The notes: generated by a model from the sequence alone, not told the origin. 64,000 bases of DNA from Variovorax sp. Sphag1AA (GCF_014192575.1 NZ_JACHYC010000002.1:434001-498000); one strand, 5' to 3'. Counted from the first letter of the stretch, positions 1 to 9,374 are shown. Numbers and translations are program-made.

Positions 1-366
1 GTCACGCTGCTCGAAAAGCAGCTTCCCAGCAAGGCTGAAATGGACGCACTGCTGTCGGACATCAACCAGGCTGGTCTTGGTCGCAGTCTCCAGTTCGAGC
101 TGTTCAGGCCGGGGCAGGTTTCGGTCAAGGACTACTACGCCGAACTCCCGATCGCGGTGCGTGTGACCGGGCGCTATCACGACATGGGCGCTTTCGCCGC
201 CGATGTTGCGAACCTCTCGCGCATCGTGACCTTGAACAATCTCTCCGTGACGCCTACGAAGGACGGTGCGCTCGTGATGGATGCGACCGCACGGACCTAT
301 CGCTATCTGGACGAGCAAGAGCAGAACATGCAGAAGCGCGCAGCAGCCGGGGCGAAGAAGAAATGA
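1..366 (+). CDS. pilO: PilO, type IV pilus inner-membrane assembly protein (C-terminal part)
   Basis: The reading frame is open from the first base of the window, so the N-terminus (cytoplasmic tail, membrane helix and coiled coil) lies upstream. The visible ~121 residues form the periplasmic ferredoxin-like domain, with the family-typical phrases 'FRPGQVSVKDYYAELPI' and 'VTGRYHDMGAF', and end in a basic tail (GAKKK). PilO pairs with PilN and contacts PilP in the alignment subcomplex linking the inner-membrane motor to the PilQ secretin. The stop overlaps the pilP start, which supports one operon. Identity rests on these motifs plus the adjacent pilP and pilQ. Confidence 0.93.
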   Translation, partial: VTLLEKQLPSKAEMDALLSDINQAGLGRSLQFELFRPGQVSVKDYYAELPIAVRVTGRYHDMGAFAADVANLSRIVTLNNLSVTPTKDGALVMDATARTYRYLDEQEQNMQKRAAAGAKKK

Positions 367-902
367 GAACGCTCGGATTCCTAGGGCTCTGTGCCGCCGT
401 CGTGGGGCTGAGTGGGTGCTTCGGTTCAGATCAGGACGAACTTCGTACCTGGATGACCGAGCAGCGCGCGCAAGTCAAACCGAATGTGCCGCCTATCGCC
501 GAACCCAAGAAGTTCACGCCGCAGGCCTACACCGAGGCCGGCGCTGTCGAGCCGTTCAACATGCAGAAGCTGACGCAGGCTCTTCGCCGTGACTCGAATC
601 AGCCGAGCACGTCGGGCCTGATCGCTCCTGAGCTGACTCGCCGCAAGGAGGCTCTGGAAGCCTTCCCGCTTGACTCCATGGCGATGGTGGGCAGCCTCAA
701 TCGAAACGGACAACCGGTTGCCCTGATCAGCGTCGACAAGCTGCTCTATCAAGTAAAGGTGGGCAACTACCTGGGACTCAACTACGGGAAGATCACCCGT
801 ATCACCGAAACCGAACTCGCCTTGCGTGAAATCGTGCAGGACGCCGCCGGTGAATGGATCGAACGCGTGGCGACGCTGCAGTTGCAAGAGAGGACGAAAT
901 GA
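363..902 (+). CDS. pilP: PilP, type IV pilus inner-membrane lipoprotein
   Basis: A 179-residue protein with a lipoprotein signal: a hydrophobic N-terminus followed by the lipobox L-S-G-C with the lipidated cysteine at residue 19. A proline-rich linker follows (residues ~40-60), then the C-terminal beta-rich domain ('VGNYLGLNYGKITRI', residues ~130-145) that in this family binds the periplasmic N-domains of PilQ. The start overlaps the pilO stop and the stop overlaps the pilQ start (ATGA), so translation is probably coupled. PilP connects the PilNO heterodimer to the secretin. Length is normal for the family. Confidence 0.95.
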   Translation: MRTLGFLGLCAAVVGLSGCFGSDQDELRTWMTEQRAQVKPNVPPIAEPKKFTPQAYTEAGAVEPFNMQKLTQALRRDSNQPSTSGLIAPELTRRKEALEAFPLDSMAMVGSLNRNGQPVALISVDKLLYQVKVGNYLGLNYGKITRITETELALREIVQDAAGEWIERVATLQLQERTK

Positions 903-3073
903 ATCAACAAAAATCGATGCTCGCGCACTGGCTGCGCGCTGCGGGTGCGGCTGTCTTGGCATTCAGTGCCGCGGCCATCGTGCATGCCCAGAATGCCATC
1001 GAATCGGTCACGAGTTCGATGCAGTCGGGTTCGGAAGTCGTCCGGATCGATTTCTCGAAGCCACTCGCTGCGCCGCCCACCGGGTTTGCAATCCAGACTC
1101 CGGCACGTGTTGCGCTCGATTTCCCGGGGGTGACGAACGCAATCGGTCGCTCTGCCATTGATGTCAATCAGGGCAATCTGCGCTCGATCAACGTGGTTCA
1201 GGCCGGCGAGCGTACGCGCCTCGTGCTGAACCTCAAGCAAGCGACCGCATACAAGACCGAGATTCAGGGCAACTCGCTGCTGGTCGCGCTGGAGCCTGTA
1301 CCCGGTGTTGCGCTGGCGCAGTCGGCGCAGGGCGCGTTCGCGGAAAACCGCAATCGCGACATGCTGCCGTTGAAGGATGTGGACTTCCGTCTCGGCTCCG
1401 ACAACACCGGTCGGGTGATCGTCGATCTGGCCAACAACCAGGTGGGCGTGGACATTCGCCAGCAGGGCAAGAACCTCGTCGTCGAGTTCACCAAGTCGAC
1501 GCTGCCGGAAGGTCTGCGCCGCCGACTCGACGTGGCGGATTTCGGCACGCCGGTTCAGATGGTGACGACCCAGCAAGTGGGCGACCGCGTGCGCATGACC
1601 ATCGAGCCCAAGGGTGAGTGGGAGCACAGCGCCTATCAAAGCGAAAACCAGTTCGTTGTCGAAGTTCGCCCGCGCAAGATCGACCCGACCAAGTTGACCC
1701 AGGGCATTGGCTACAGCGGCGAAAAGCTCTCGCTGAACTTCCAGAACATCGAAGTCCGCTCGCTGCTCCAGGTGATCGCCGATTTCACGAACTTCAATAT
1801 CGTGACCTCGGATTCCGTCACGGGCGCACTGACCCTTCGCCTGAAGGATGTGCCATGGGATCAGGCGCTGGACATCATCCTGCAGGCCAAGAACCTCGGC
1901 ATGCGCAAGAACGGCAGCGTCCTCTGGATTGCTCCGAAGGATGAAATCAACGCTAAGGAAAAGCTGCAGTTCGAGGCGGAAAACGCCATCCAGAATCTTG
2001 AGCCGCTGCGCACGCAATCCTTCCAACTCAACTACACCAAGGCCGTGACGATCGCCCAGGGTCTCACCGGTACCGGCACCGCCAGTGGCGGTGGAGGCGG
2101 TGCGGGCTCGACGACCCGCATCCTGAGCCCGCGCGGCAGCGTGCTCGCCGAAGCGCGGACCAATCAGCTCTTCGTGTCGGACATCCCGTCGCGCCTTGCA
2201 CAAGTGGCCGAACTGATCCAGAAGCTCGACGTGCCTGTCCGCCAGGTTCTGATCGAAGCCCGGATCGTCGAAGCGTCGGACACCTTCGGTAAATCGCTCG
2301 GTGTGAAGATGGGCGGCGGTGTCATCAACAACAACAACAGCGTGGGCACCTTCCCGTCCGTGACCGGCGGCGGAACCACCGGCAGCACGACGCTGAACGC
2401 GGACGGCACTATTTCGACGACTCGTACGAACACGCTGCCGACCGTGACGTTCCCTTCGTTCACGCAGGGTAATTTCGTCAACCTGCCATCCACTGGCGTG
2501 TCTGGCAACGGCAACGCACCGGGCACTTTCGCGATCTCGCTGTTCAACTCGGCGTTCTCGCGGATGCTGAACCTCGAAATCTCTGCCTTGGAAGCAGACG
2601 GCAAGGGCAAGGTGGTATCGAGCCCGCGAGTGGTGACCGCTGACCAGACCAAGGCGCTGATCGAGCAGGGTACGGAACTACCGTATCAGGTTGCAACTTC
2701 GAGCGGCGCGACCTCCATCGCGTTCCGCAAGGCCAACCTCAAGCTCGAGGTGACGCCCCAGATTACGCCCGAAGGCAACATCATCCTGACGCTGGACGTC
2801 AACAAGGACACGGTGGGTCAGGCGACCACCGCAGGCTTCGCGATCAACACGAAGCATGTGCAGACCGAGGTGCTGGTGGAGAACGGTGGCACGGTCGTCA
2901 TTGGTGGTATCTTCGAGCTCACCGAAACCAACGACGAATCGCGCATACCGGTGCTGGGTGAAGTGCCTTATCTGGGCGCACTATTCCGTACGCGCAATCG
3001 CGTTGCCAACAAGACCGAAATGCTCGTCTTTATCACCCCGAAGATGATTACCGACCGTAACGCCGCGCGGTGA
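899..3073 (+). CDS. pilQ: PilQ, type IV pilus secretin
   Basis: A 724-residue outer-membrane secretin forming the gated pore for the pilus. I chose the ATG at 899, which overlaps the pilP stop and is followed by a signal peptide (hydrophobic ~13-29, cleavage near HA-Q). An in-frame GTG at 854 lies inside pilP and would precede the signal peptide. AMIN repeats lie at ~35-250, an STN/N0 domain at ~267-330, a Gly-rich linker at ~390-400 and the secretin beta-barrel module from ~440 to the end, with an Asn/Gly/Thr-rich insert at ~476-530. The C-terminus ('NKTEMLVFITPKMI') is typical of secretins. AMIN domains in PilQ bind peptidoglycan. Confidence 0.96.
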   Translation: MNQQKSMLAHWLRAAGAAVLAFSAAAIVHAQNAIESVTSSMQSGSEVVRIDFSKPLAAPPTGFAIQTPARVALDFPGVTNAIGRSAIDVNQGNLRSINVVQAGERTRLVLNLKQATAYKTEIQGNSLLVALEPVPGVALAQSAQGAFAENRNRDMLPLKDVDFRLGSDNTGRVIVDLANNQVGVDIRQQGKNLVVEFTKSTLPEGLRRRLDVADFGTPVQMVTTQQVGDRVRMTIEPKGEWEHSAYQSENQFVVEVRPRKIDPTKLTQGIGYSGEKLSLNFQNIEVRSLLQVIADFTNFNIVTSDSVTGALTLRLKDVPWDQALDIILQAKNLGMRKNGSVLWIAPKDEINAKEKLQFEAENAIQNLEPLRTQSFQLNYTKAVTIAQGLTGTGTASGGGGGAGSTTRILSPRGSVLAEARTNQLFVSDIPSRLAQVAELIQKLDVPVRQVLIEARIVEASDTFGKSLGVKMGGGVINNNNSVGTFPSVTGGGTTGSTTLNADGTISTTRTNTLPTVTFPSFTQGNFVNLPSTGVSGNGNAPGTFAISLFNSAFSRMLNLEISALEADGKGKVVSSPRVVTADQTKALIEQGTELPYQVATSSGATSIAFRKANLKLEVTPQITPEGNIILTLDVNKDTVGQATTAGFAINTKHVQTEVLVENGGTVVIGGIFELTETNDESRIPVLGEVPYLGALFRTRNRVANKTEMLVFITPKMITDRNAAR

Positions 3074-3095
3074 CGCGCGGTGTTCGCAGCACCGC

Positions 3096-3641
3096 GTGGC
3101 GGTCGCACTCGTCGGATTGCCCGGCGCCGGCAAATCTGCAGTGGGCCGGCGCCTCGCGCAACGTCTTGAAGTCCCCTTCATCGATAGCGATCACGTGATC
3201 GAGGAGCGGATCGGCTGCTCGATCCGCGACTACTTCGAGCGGGAAGGGGAAACCAGCTTCCGGGACCTCGAACAGGCTGTCATTGCCGAACTCGCTGCGG
3301 CGCCCCACGGTATTGTTGCGACGGGCGGTGGCGCCGTTCTGCGGGAGGCCAACCGGGCCGCCTTGCGCTCGGGCTTTCATGTGATCTACCTTCGGTCGGC
3401 GCCCGAAGACCTGTTTCGACGTCTCCGGCACGATGTCAAGCGCCCGCTTCTGCAAGTCGCCGATCCGCTCGGGCGTTTGCGCGAACTGTATGGCGCCCGA
3501 GACCCGCTGTATCGAGAGACTGCCCACGACATTGTCGAAACCGGGCGTCCGACGGTCGCGATGCTGGTCAACATCATCGTGATGCAACTTGAGCTCGCGG
3601 GCATCGCGTCTCCGCCGCCCGGCACCGATCTTCCCGACTGA
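3096..3641 (+). CDS. aroK: Shikimate kinase
   Basis: Phosphorylates shikimate to shikimate-3-phosphate with ATP in the cytoplasm (step five of the shikimate pathway). The 181-residue product has a P-loop GLPGAGKS at residues 7-14, the shikimate-binding 'DSDHVIEERIG' segment around residue 31, 'GGGAVLR' around residue 77, and the lid 'RHDVKRPLL' around residue 113. The start is a GTG 22 bases after the pilQ stop. No ATG lies upstream in frame and no clear Shine-Dalgarno is visible. aroK behind pilQ and ahead of aroB is the usual arrangement in beta- and gammaproteobacteria. Confidence 0.95.
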   Translation: MAVALVGLPGAGKSAVGRRLAQRLEVPFIDSDHVIEERIGCSIRDYFEREGETSFRDLEQAVIAELAAAPHGIVATGGGAVLREANRAALRSGFHVIYLRSAPEDLFRRLRHDVKRPLLQVADPLGRLRELYGARDPLYRETAHDIVETGRPTVAMLVNIIVMQLELAGIASPPPGTDLPD

Positions 3642-3676
3642 CAGAGCGTGTTTGGGCATGCACCTAAACTCGGGGC

Positions 3677-4780
3677 ATGCCATTGTCCGCCCCACCTGAA
3701 AGCGTCGAGATCCAGCTCGGCGACCGGAGTTACCCGATCCTGATCGGCAGCGGCTTGCTCGGTGACCCGGGCAGTTATGCTGCGCTCCCTTCCGCCGCCA
3801 CGGCGCTGATCGTCACGAACACCACCGTTGCGCCGCTCTACGCCGAGACATTGCGTGCGGCGCTTGCGAACCGATTTCGCGCCGTTCACCTGCTCGAACT
3901 GCCGGATGGCGAAGCGTACAAAGACTGGCAGACGCTGAATCTCATCTTCGATGCATTGCTTTCCCATGGGTGCGATCGCAAGACGGTGCTTTTTGCGCTC
4001 GGCGGCGGCGTCGTCGGGGACATGACGGGCTTTGCCGCAGCGAGCTACATGCGCGGCGTGCCGTTTGTCCAGGTGCCGACGACCTTGCTGGCGCAAGTCG
4101 ATTCTTCGGTGGGCGGCAAGACGGCCATCAATCACCCGCTCGGCAAGAACATGATCGGCGCGTTCTATCAGCCCCGGCTGGTGTTGTGCGACCTTTCGAC
4201 GCTGACAACGCTCCCGCCGCGCGAACTTAGCGCCGGCCTCGCGGAGATCATCAAATACGGGCCGATCCATGACATGGCATTCATGGATTGGATCGAAGCG
4301 AACATCGATGCGATGGTCGCGCGCGATCCCTCGGCACTGGCACATGCGGTCAAGCGCAGTTGCGAGATCAAGGCCGAAGTCGTCGGGCAGGATGAGCGCG
4401 AAACCGGCTTGCGCGCCATCCTGAATTTCGGGCACACCTTCGGGCACGCCATCGAATCGGGTCTGGGCTATGGCGAATGGTTGCACGGCGAGGCGGTCGG
4501 CTGCGGCATGGTCATGGCTGCGCATCTGTCGCAGCGCCTCGGCGGCGTGGATGAAGCCTTCGTGCAACGCCTCACCGCATTGATTCAGAAGGCGGGGCTG
4601 CCGGTCGTCGGGCCTGCGCTCGGGGCGGAGCGCTATCTCGAACTGATGCGCATCGACAAGAAATCCGAAGCCGGCGAGATCCGGTTCGTCGTTATCGACA
4701 AACCGGGCTCGGCCATCATGCGCGGTGCGCCCGACGCGATGGTGCGCGAGGTGCTCGCGCAGTGCTGCGAGAAGAACTGA
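3677..4780 (+). CDS. aroB: 3-dehydroquinate synthase
   Basis: Converts DAHP to 3-dehydroquinate (second shikimate step) using NAD and a divalent metal. The 367-residue product has the NAD-binding loop '[11 protein letters not shown]' (~residue 110), the '[16 protein letters not shown]' active-site segment (~145), and metal-ligand segments 'AEIIKYG' (~190), '[11 protein letters not shown]' (~250) and 'HGEAVGCGM' (~272). It lies 35 bases after aroK, and dgt follows after 9 bases. Length and motifs are complete, with nothing unusual. Confidence 0.97.
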   Translation: MPLSAPPESVEIQLGDRSYPILIGSGLLGDPGSYAALPSAATALIVTNTTVAPLYAETLRAALANRFRAVHLLELPDGEAYKDWQTLNLIFDALLSHGCDRKTVLFALGGGVVGDMTGFAAASYMRGVPFVQVPTTLLAQVDSSVGGKTAINHPLGKNMIGAFYQPRLVLCDLSTLTTLPPRELSAGLAEIIKYGPIHDMAFMDWIEANIDAMVARDPSALAHAVKRSCEIKAEVVGQDERETGLRAILNFGHTFGHAIESGLGYGEWLHGEAVGCGMVMAAHLSQRLGGVDEAFVQRLTALIQKAGLPVVGPALGAERYLELMRIDKKSEAGEIRFVVIDKPGSAIMRGAPDAMVREVLAQCCEKN

Positions 4781-4789
4781 GCGGCGCGG

Positions 4790-5920
4790 ATGAGCCTCGC
4801 GCCTTACGCCAGCCATGCGTCGCTTTCGCGCGGACGCAGGCATGCCGAAGAGCCGGCTCCCACGCGCGATGCGTTCCAGCGCGATCGCGATCGCATCGTG
4901 CATTCGACCGCCTTCCGGCGCCTCGTCTACAAGACGCAGGTGTTCCTCAATCACGAAGGCGATCTGTTCCGGACTCGCTTGACGCACTCGCTCGAAGTGG
5001 CTCAGCTTGGCCGCTCGATCGCGCGGGCGCTCCGGCTCAATGAGGACCTCGTCGAGGCCATCGCGCTCGCACATGATCTCGGGCACACGCCGTTCGGCCA
5101 TGCCGGCCAGGACGCGCTCGATGCCTGCATGCAGGACCACGGAGGTTTCGAGCACAACCTGCAAAGCTTGCGAGTGGTGGATGAGCTCGAGCAACGTTAC
5201 CCCCGATACGACGGACTCAATCTGAGCTTCGAGACGCGCGAGGGCATCCTCAAGCACTGTTCGCGCGCCAATGCGGAGCGTCTCGAAGCCGCAGAGCCGG
5301 ACGGCGTGGCCCGGCGGTTCTGCGATCGCACACAGCCCAGCCTGGAGGCACAACTCTGCAACCTCGCCGACGAGATCGCCTACAACGCGCATGACATCGA
5401 CGATGGTGTCAGGTCGGGTCTGATCGATATCGAACTGCTGGGCGAACTCGCCCTGTTCGAGCGCTATCGCAAGGAGACACTCGATGAGTACCCGGCGCTT
5501 CGCGGAAGGCGGGTGCTCTACGAAGCAATCCGGCGCATGCTCAGCGCGCAGGTATACGACGTCATCGACGCAACCTCGGCGGCGGTCCGGTCCGCGTCGC
5601 CTTCCGATGCGGATGCGGCGCGAAAAGCGGGGCCGCTTGTTCTCTTCAGCGAGACCATGCGCCGCGAATCCTCAGAACTCAAGCGCTTCCTGTTTCGCAA
5701 TCTGTACCGGCATCCGCGGGTCATGGCGACCACCGAGCAGGCGAAGGAGGTCGTTCGCGACCTGTTCGAGGGGTACCTTGCCGATGCCGCTCAGATGCCC
5801 GAACGCTACGCGGAGCGCGCGGACCGGCATCGGGCGGTGGCGGACTATATTGCCGGGATGACCGATCGTTTCGCGATTCGTGAATACGAGCGCCTGACCG
5901 GACGGCGGTGGATCGAATGA
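4790..5920 (+). CDS. dgt: Deoxyguanosinetriphosphate triphosphohydrolase-like protein (HD domain)
   Basis: A 376-residue HD-domain dNTP triphosphohydrolase (dNTP to nucleoside plus tripolyphosphate). It shows the family pattern: 'STAFRRLVYKTQVF' near residue 38, the metal-binding His in 'LTHSLEVAQLGRS' (~65), the HD pair in 'AHDLGHTPFGHAG' (~92-104) and 'DEIAYNAHDIDDG' (~193-205). This is the shorter Dgt-like class common in betaproteobacteria rather than the longer enterobacterial Dgt; substrate preference cannot be read from the sequence. The last codon overlaps the start of the MFS gene (ATGA). Confidence 0.9.
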   Translation: MSLAPYASHASLSRGRRHAEEPAPTRDAFQRDRDRIVHSTAFRRLVYKTQVFLNHEGDLFRTRLTHSLEVAQLGRSIARALRLNEDLVEAIALAHDLGHTPFGHAGQDALDACMQDHGGFEHNLQSLRVVDELEQRYPRYDGLNLSFETREGILKHCSRANAERLEAAEPDGVARRFCDRTQPSLEAQLCNLADEIAYNAHDIDDGVRSGLIDIELLGELALFERYRKETLDEYPALRGRRVLYEAIRRMLSAQVYDVIDATSAAVRSASPSDADAARKAGPLVLFSETMRRESSELKRFLFRNLYRHPRVMATTEQAKEVVRDLFEGYLADAAQMPERYAERADRHRAVADYIAGMTDRFAIREYERLTGRRWIE

Positions 5921-7179
5921 GCAACAGCCACAAGACCGGCGTGCGCGTGCCCCCAGCCGCACTCGCTGTGGTTGCCGCAGGGGTCGCTGCGGCGCTGCAC
6001 ATCGGGAAGCTGCCACCGGCAGTGCCGGCGCTGCAATCCGGACTCGGCATCAGCTTGGTCGAAGCTGGCTTCCTGCTGTCGCTGATACAGGTCGCCAGCA
6101 TGACCCTCGGCGTCTTCGTCGGCCTCGCGGCTGACTCGATCGGCCTGCGTCGGAGCATGTTGATGGGACTCGTACTCGTGTCCTGCGCCAGCCTTCTGGG
6201 CGGCTTCGTCGGCGCCTCGATCCACGACAAGGCGCATGCGCTTCCGCTGCTCCTTGCGCTACGGGCGCTCGAAGGCTTCGGCTTTCTGCTCGCGGTCATG
6301 CCTGGACCGGGTCTGATCCGCGCCATGGTTCCCCCCAGCGCCGAAAAGGCCGCAATGGGGCTCTGGGGTGCGTACATGCCGCTCGGCGTTGCGCTTGGGC
6401 TGCTTGCCGGCCCGGCCTTCATCGCCTGGCTCGATTGGGCGGGTTGGTGGTGGGCCCTGGGGCTGCTTTCCGCCGCGGCCGCGGTGTGGGTTGCCGCCGT
6501 GGTTCCGAGTGATCGGCTCCGAAGATCGGCCGCCGCCGGAGCCGCGGAGGCATGGCCTGCCCGCCTGCGCGAAACCGCGAGCGCCAGCGGTCCTTGGACG
6601 CTGGCATTGGCCTTCGCCGTCTATTCGTCGCAATGGATGGCCGTGATCGGATTCCTGCCGGCGATCTATGTCGATGCCGGCGTTCCCGCAGGATGGACGG
6701 CCGCGCTGACAGCCCTTGCGGCGGCGATGAACATCGTCGGCAACGTGACGGGTGGGCGGCTGTTGCAGCACGGTGTGGCACCGGACCGCCTGCTTCGCTG
6801 GGGCTTTGTCGTCATGGCGCTCGGCAGCGTGGCGGCATTCGCGCAGATCGGTGCGCCGCAAGACGCGTTGAGCCTTCCGCCTGCGCTTCGCTACCTCGCC
6901 GTCTGCATGTTCTCGCTCGCGGGCGGAGTGATTCCGGCCACCTTGTTCATGTTGGGCGTGCGGCTGGCGCCTGGGCCGTCCACCGTGTCCACGACGATCG
7001 GGCTGATGGTGCAGGCATCTTCCCTGGGTCAGTTCGCTGCTCCGCCGTTCGTCGCGTGGATCGCGCATCGCGCGGGCGGGTGGCAATGGACCTGGGTCGT
7101 GACACTGACTTGTTCGCTGTTGGGCATCGCCTTGGCCGCCCGACTGTCGCCGGCCCTTCCGCGCAGGGGGACTGCATGA
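5917..7179 (+). CDS. MFS transporter, CynX/NimT-like
   Basis: A 420-residue integral membrane protein with about 12 hydrophobic segments and a longer charged loop in the middle (~residues 195-225), as in the major facilitator superfamily. A motif-A-like sequence 'GLAADSIGLRRSML' lies between helices 2 and 3. The ATG at 5917 overlaps the dgt stop; an in-frame GTG three codons earlier is also possible. The substrate cannot be inferred. The stop overlaps the next gene (ATGA), which places it in a translationally coupled chain with the DUF1415 and methyltransferase genes. The frame is extremely rich in Ala, Leu and Gly. Confidence 0.85.
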   Translation: MSNSHKTGVRVPPAALAVVAAGVAAALHIGKLPPAVPALQSGLGISLVEAGFLLSLIQVASMTLGVFVGLAADSIGLRRSMLMGLVLVSCASLLGGFVGASIHDKAHALPLLLALRALEGFGFLLAVMPGPGLIRAMVPPSAEKAAMGLWGAYMPLGVALGLLAGPAFIAWLDWAGWWWALGLLSAAAAVWVAAVVPSDRLRRSAAAGAAEAWPARLRETASASGPWTLALAFAVYSSQWMAVIGFLPAIYVDAGVPAGWTAALTALAAAMNIVGNVTGGRLLQHGVAPDRLLRWGFVVMALGSVAAFAQIGAPQDALSLPPALRYLAVCMFSLAGGVIPATLFMLGVRLAPGPSTVSTTIGLMVQASSLGQFAAPPFVAWIAHRAGGWQWTWVVTLTCSLLGIALAARLSPALPRRGTA

Positions 7180-7745
7180 ATTCCTCCACCGTCTCCGCGG
7201 AGCAGGCCGAGGCCGATACCCGCCGCTGGCTCGAGCGTGCCGTGATCGGGCTCAACCTGTGTCCGTTTGCCAAGGCCGTCCACGTCCGCGGACAAGTCCA
7301 CTATGCGATGTATCCATCACCCGACGAATCTGGGTTGATCGATGCGCTTGTCGATGAGGCCAGGGCGCTTCGCGACATCAGCGCCACCGAAAGAGATACG
7401 ACGCTCCTGATTGCGCCCAACACCTTGACCGATTTTCTCGACTTCAACGATTTCCTCGCGCGCGCCGAACGGCGGCTCGCCCGCGAAGGCTTCGACGGCG
7501 AACTCCAGCTGGCCAGCTTTCACCCGCATTTCCAGTTCGCCGGCACGGAAGCGGACGACATTACGAACGCGACCAACCGGGCGCCTTACCCCACGCTGCA
7601 TCTTCTGCGCGAGGAGAGTGTGGATCGCGCGGTCGAAGCCTTTCCGGACGCCGAGGCCATCTTCGGTCGCAATATGGAGACGCTGGAGAACCTCGGCCCC
7701 TCAGGGTGGGAGGCGCTAGACGTCGGCCCGGGAGCGGCGCGATGA
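7176..7745 (+). CDS. DUF1415 family protein
   Basis: A 189-residue cytoplasmic protein of the uncharacterised DUF1415 family. Recognisable conserved pieces are 'RAVIGLNLCPFAKAV' near residues 20-34 and 'LASFHPHFQFAG' near residues 112-123. No signal peptide or membrane segment is visible. The conserved Cys-Pro-Phe and His clusters could suggest metal or redox chemistry, but that is a guess. It starts on the MFS stop (ATGA) and its own stop overlaps the methyltransferase start, so the three genes are almost certainly expressed together. Confidence 0.85.
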   Translation: MNSSTVSAEQAEADTRRWLERAVIGLNLCPFAKAVHVRGQVHYAMYPSPDESGLIDALVDEARALRDISATERDTTLLIAPNTLTDFLDFNDFLARAERRLAREGFDGELQLASFHPHFQFAGTEADDITNATNRAPYPTLHLLREESVDRAVEAFPDAEAIFGRNMETLENLGPSGWEALDVGPGAAR

Positions 7746-8605
7746 GCAAGCTGGCAAAGGCGGAGAAGGCGGCAAAGGCCGAAGTGCAAGGCGAGCTGCG
7801 TCCGGGGCAGTCCGTCGAACTGCTCAAGGAACTGCACATCCTCACCCGCGAAGGCCGGCTCAACCAGGATTCGCGGCGAAAGCTCAAACAGGTCTACCAC
7901 CTGTTCCAGTTCATCGAGAAGCTGCTGCAGGAGCTGCCGGGTGACGGTGCAGGGGCGACGCTGGCCGACCACGGCGCGGGCAAGTCGTATCTCGGATTCA
8001 TCATCTACGACCTGTTCTTCAAGGCGCGGGGCGGCGGACATGTGTACGGCATTGAGACGCGCACCGATCTGGTCGACAAGTCGCGGGCACTGGCAGGGCG
8101 CCTGCATTTCGAGCGCATGTCGTTCCTCAACCTGACCGTGGCCGAATCCGCGACCGCCACCGAGCTTCCCGAGCGAATCGACGTCGTCACCGCGCTGCAC
8201 GCCTGCGACACCGCTACGGACGACGCCATCGCATTCGGGCTCGCCAAGCATGCGAGCTTCATGGTGCTGGTGCCGTGTTGCCAGGCCGAAGTCGCCGCCT
8301 GCCTGCGCCAGACCAAGGCCCTCGCGTTGTCGCGCACGCCGCTGGCCGAGCTCTGGCGGCATCCGCTGCATACGCGCGAGATCGGCAGCCAGCTCACCAA
8401 CGTGTTGCGGTGCCTCTATCTCGAGGCGAATGGCTACCAGGTCACCGTGACCGAGCTCGTCGGCTGGGAGCACAGCATGAAGAACGAGCTCATCATCGCC
8501 CGCCATACCGGCCAGCGAAAGGCGAGCGCCGCTGCGAGGCTGAGCGAATTGCTGGCCCAGTTCGGCCTCGAGTCGCTGATGGAGACGCGCTTCAGGCTGC
8601 CCTGA
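7742..8605 (+). CDS. Class I SAM-dependent methyltransferase (Methyltransf_32-like)
   Basis: A 287-residue soluble protein. The N-terminus is Ala/Lys-rich and is followed by a helical region. The Rossmann SAM-binding motif I reads 'LADHGAGKSYLGF' (~residues 76-88), motif II 'YGIETRTDLVDKS' (~102-114) and an acidic region 'VVTALHACDTATDDA' (~147-161), followed by 'VLVPCCQAE'. This pattern fits the Methyltransf_32 family, whose substrate is mostly unknown; tRNA or protein methylation is only a possibility. It overlaps the DUF1415 stop by four bases and ends 18 bases before the RAYT gene. Confidence 0.8.
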   Translation: MSKLAKAEKAAKAEVQGELRPGQSVELLKELHILTREGRLNQDSRRKLKQVYHLFQFIEKLLQELPGDGAGATLADHGAGKSYLGFIIYDLFFKARGGGHVYGIETRTDLVDKSRALAGRLHFERMSFLNLTVAESATATELPERIDVVTALHACDTATDDAIAFGLAKHASFMVLVPCCQAEVAACLRQTKALALSRTPLAELWRHPLHTREIGSQLTNVLRCLYLEANGYQVTVTELVGWEHSMKNELIIARHTGQRKASAAARLSELLAQFGLESLMETRFRLP

Positions 8606-8623
8606 ATCAACGGACCCCGCGCC

Positions 8624-9325
8624 ATGGCCCGACTGCCCCGTCTCACGCTGGCTGATCAGCCGCACCACATTGTCCAGCGCGGCAACAACCGGCAGCCGAT
8701 CTTCATGGACAGTGCGGATCACCAAATGATGCTGGGCCTCCTGGGCGAGAACGCGGTGCGCCACGGGGTCGCCATTCATGCGTACGTCCAGATGGAAAAC
8801 CATCTTCACCTGCTGGCCACGCCTTCCACGGCTGATGGGCTGCCACAATGGGTTCAGGCAGTCGGAAGGCGCTATGTCCGGTACTTCAATGACCGCCACG
8901 GACGCACCGGTACGTTGTGGGAGGGGCGCTACAAGTCGACCCTGATCCAGCCCGAGCACTACCTGCTGGCCTGCATGGCCTACATGGACCTCAATCCGGT
9001 GCGCGCCGGGCTGGTTGCGGATGCCCGGGACTACCCGTGGTCGAGCTATGGCCACTACGCCGGGCTGCGCCACGACAAGCTGCTGACGCCGCATCCCCTC
9101 TATTGGGCGCTCGGCAACACGCCGTTCGCGCGCGAAGCTGCCTACGCTGAGTTGGTGCGCGCGGGGATTTCCGAGGCCGATCGGGTGCTGCTCACCGAAG
9201 GCGTACTTCGCGGTTGGGCCGTCGGCGACCGCCACTTCCTCGAATCGTTACAAAAAACCACAGAACGCCGGATTCGAAAGGCGCGTCCAGGACGCCCCCG
9301 TTTGCCGCGCGAATCAAGCTCGTAA
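8624..9325 (+). CDS. REP-associated tyrosine transposase (RAYT, Y1/HUH family)
   Basis: A 233-residue protein of the IS200-like Y1 transposase superfamily. Seen: N-terminal 'PHHIVQRGNNRQPIF' (13-27), the HUH metal site reduced to H-L-H at 60-62 in 'MENHLHLL', 'LWEGRYKS' at 98-105, and the 'YMDLNPVRAGLV' signature at 120-131. Tyr113 in 'EHYLLAC' is the likely nucleophile by comparison with E. coli TnpA-REP (Tyr115). RAYTs are single-copy domesticated relatives of IS200 transposases that recognise REP palindromes. There is no second transposase gene. The basic C-terminus (~211-229) may bind DNA. A repeat-like element follows 50 bases downstream. Confidence 0.92.
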   Translation: MARLPRLTLADQPHHIVQRGNNRQPIFMDSADHQMMLGLLGENAVRHGVAIHAYVQMENHLHLLATPSTADGLPQWVQAVGRRYVRYFNDRHGRTGTLWEGRYKSTLIQPEHYLLACMAYMDLNPVRAGLVADARDYPWSSYGHYAGLRHDKLLTPHPLYWALGNTPFAREAAYAELVRAGISEADRVLLTEGVLRGWAVGDRHFLESLQKTTERRIRKARPGRPRLPRESSS

Positions 9326-9374
9326 GCGCCTGAGCACTAGGTTCAACAAGGGCTCAGTGCTACTGTTTTTGATG

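Noticed and set aside
3386..5392. A 668-codon minus-strand frame across aroK, aroB and dgt
   Set aside because: It spans three well-supported genes and has no family resemblance.
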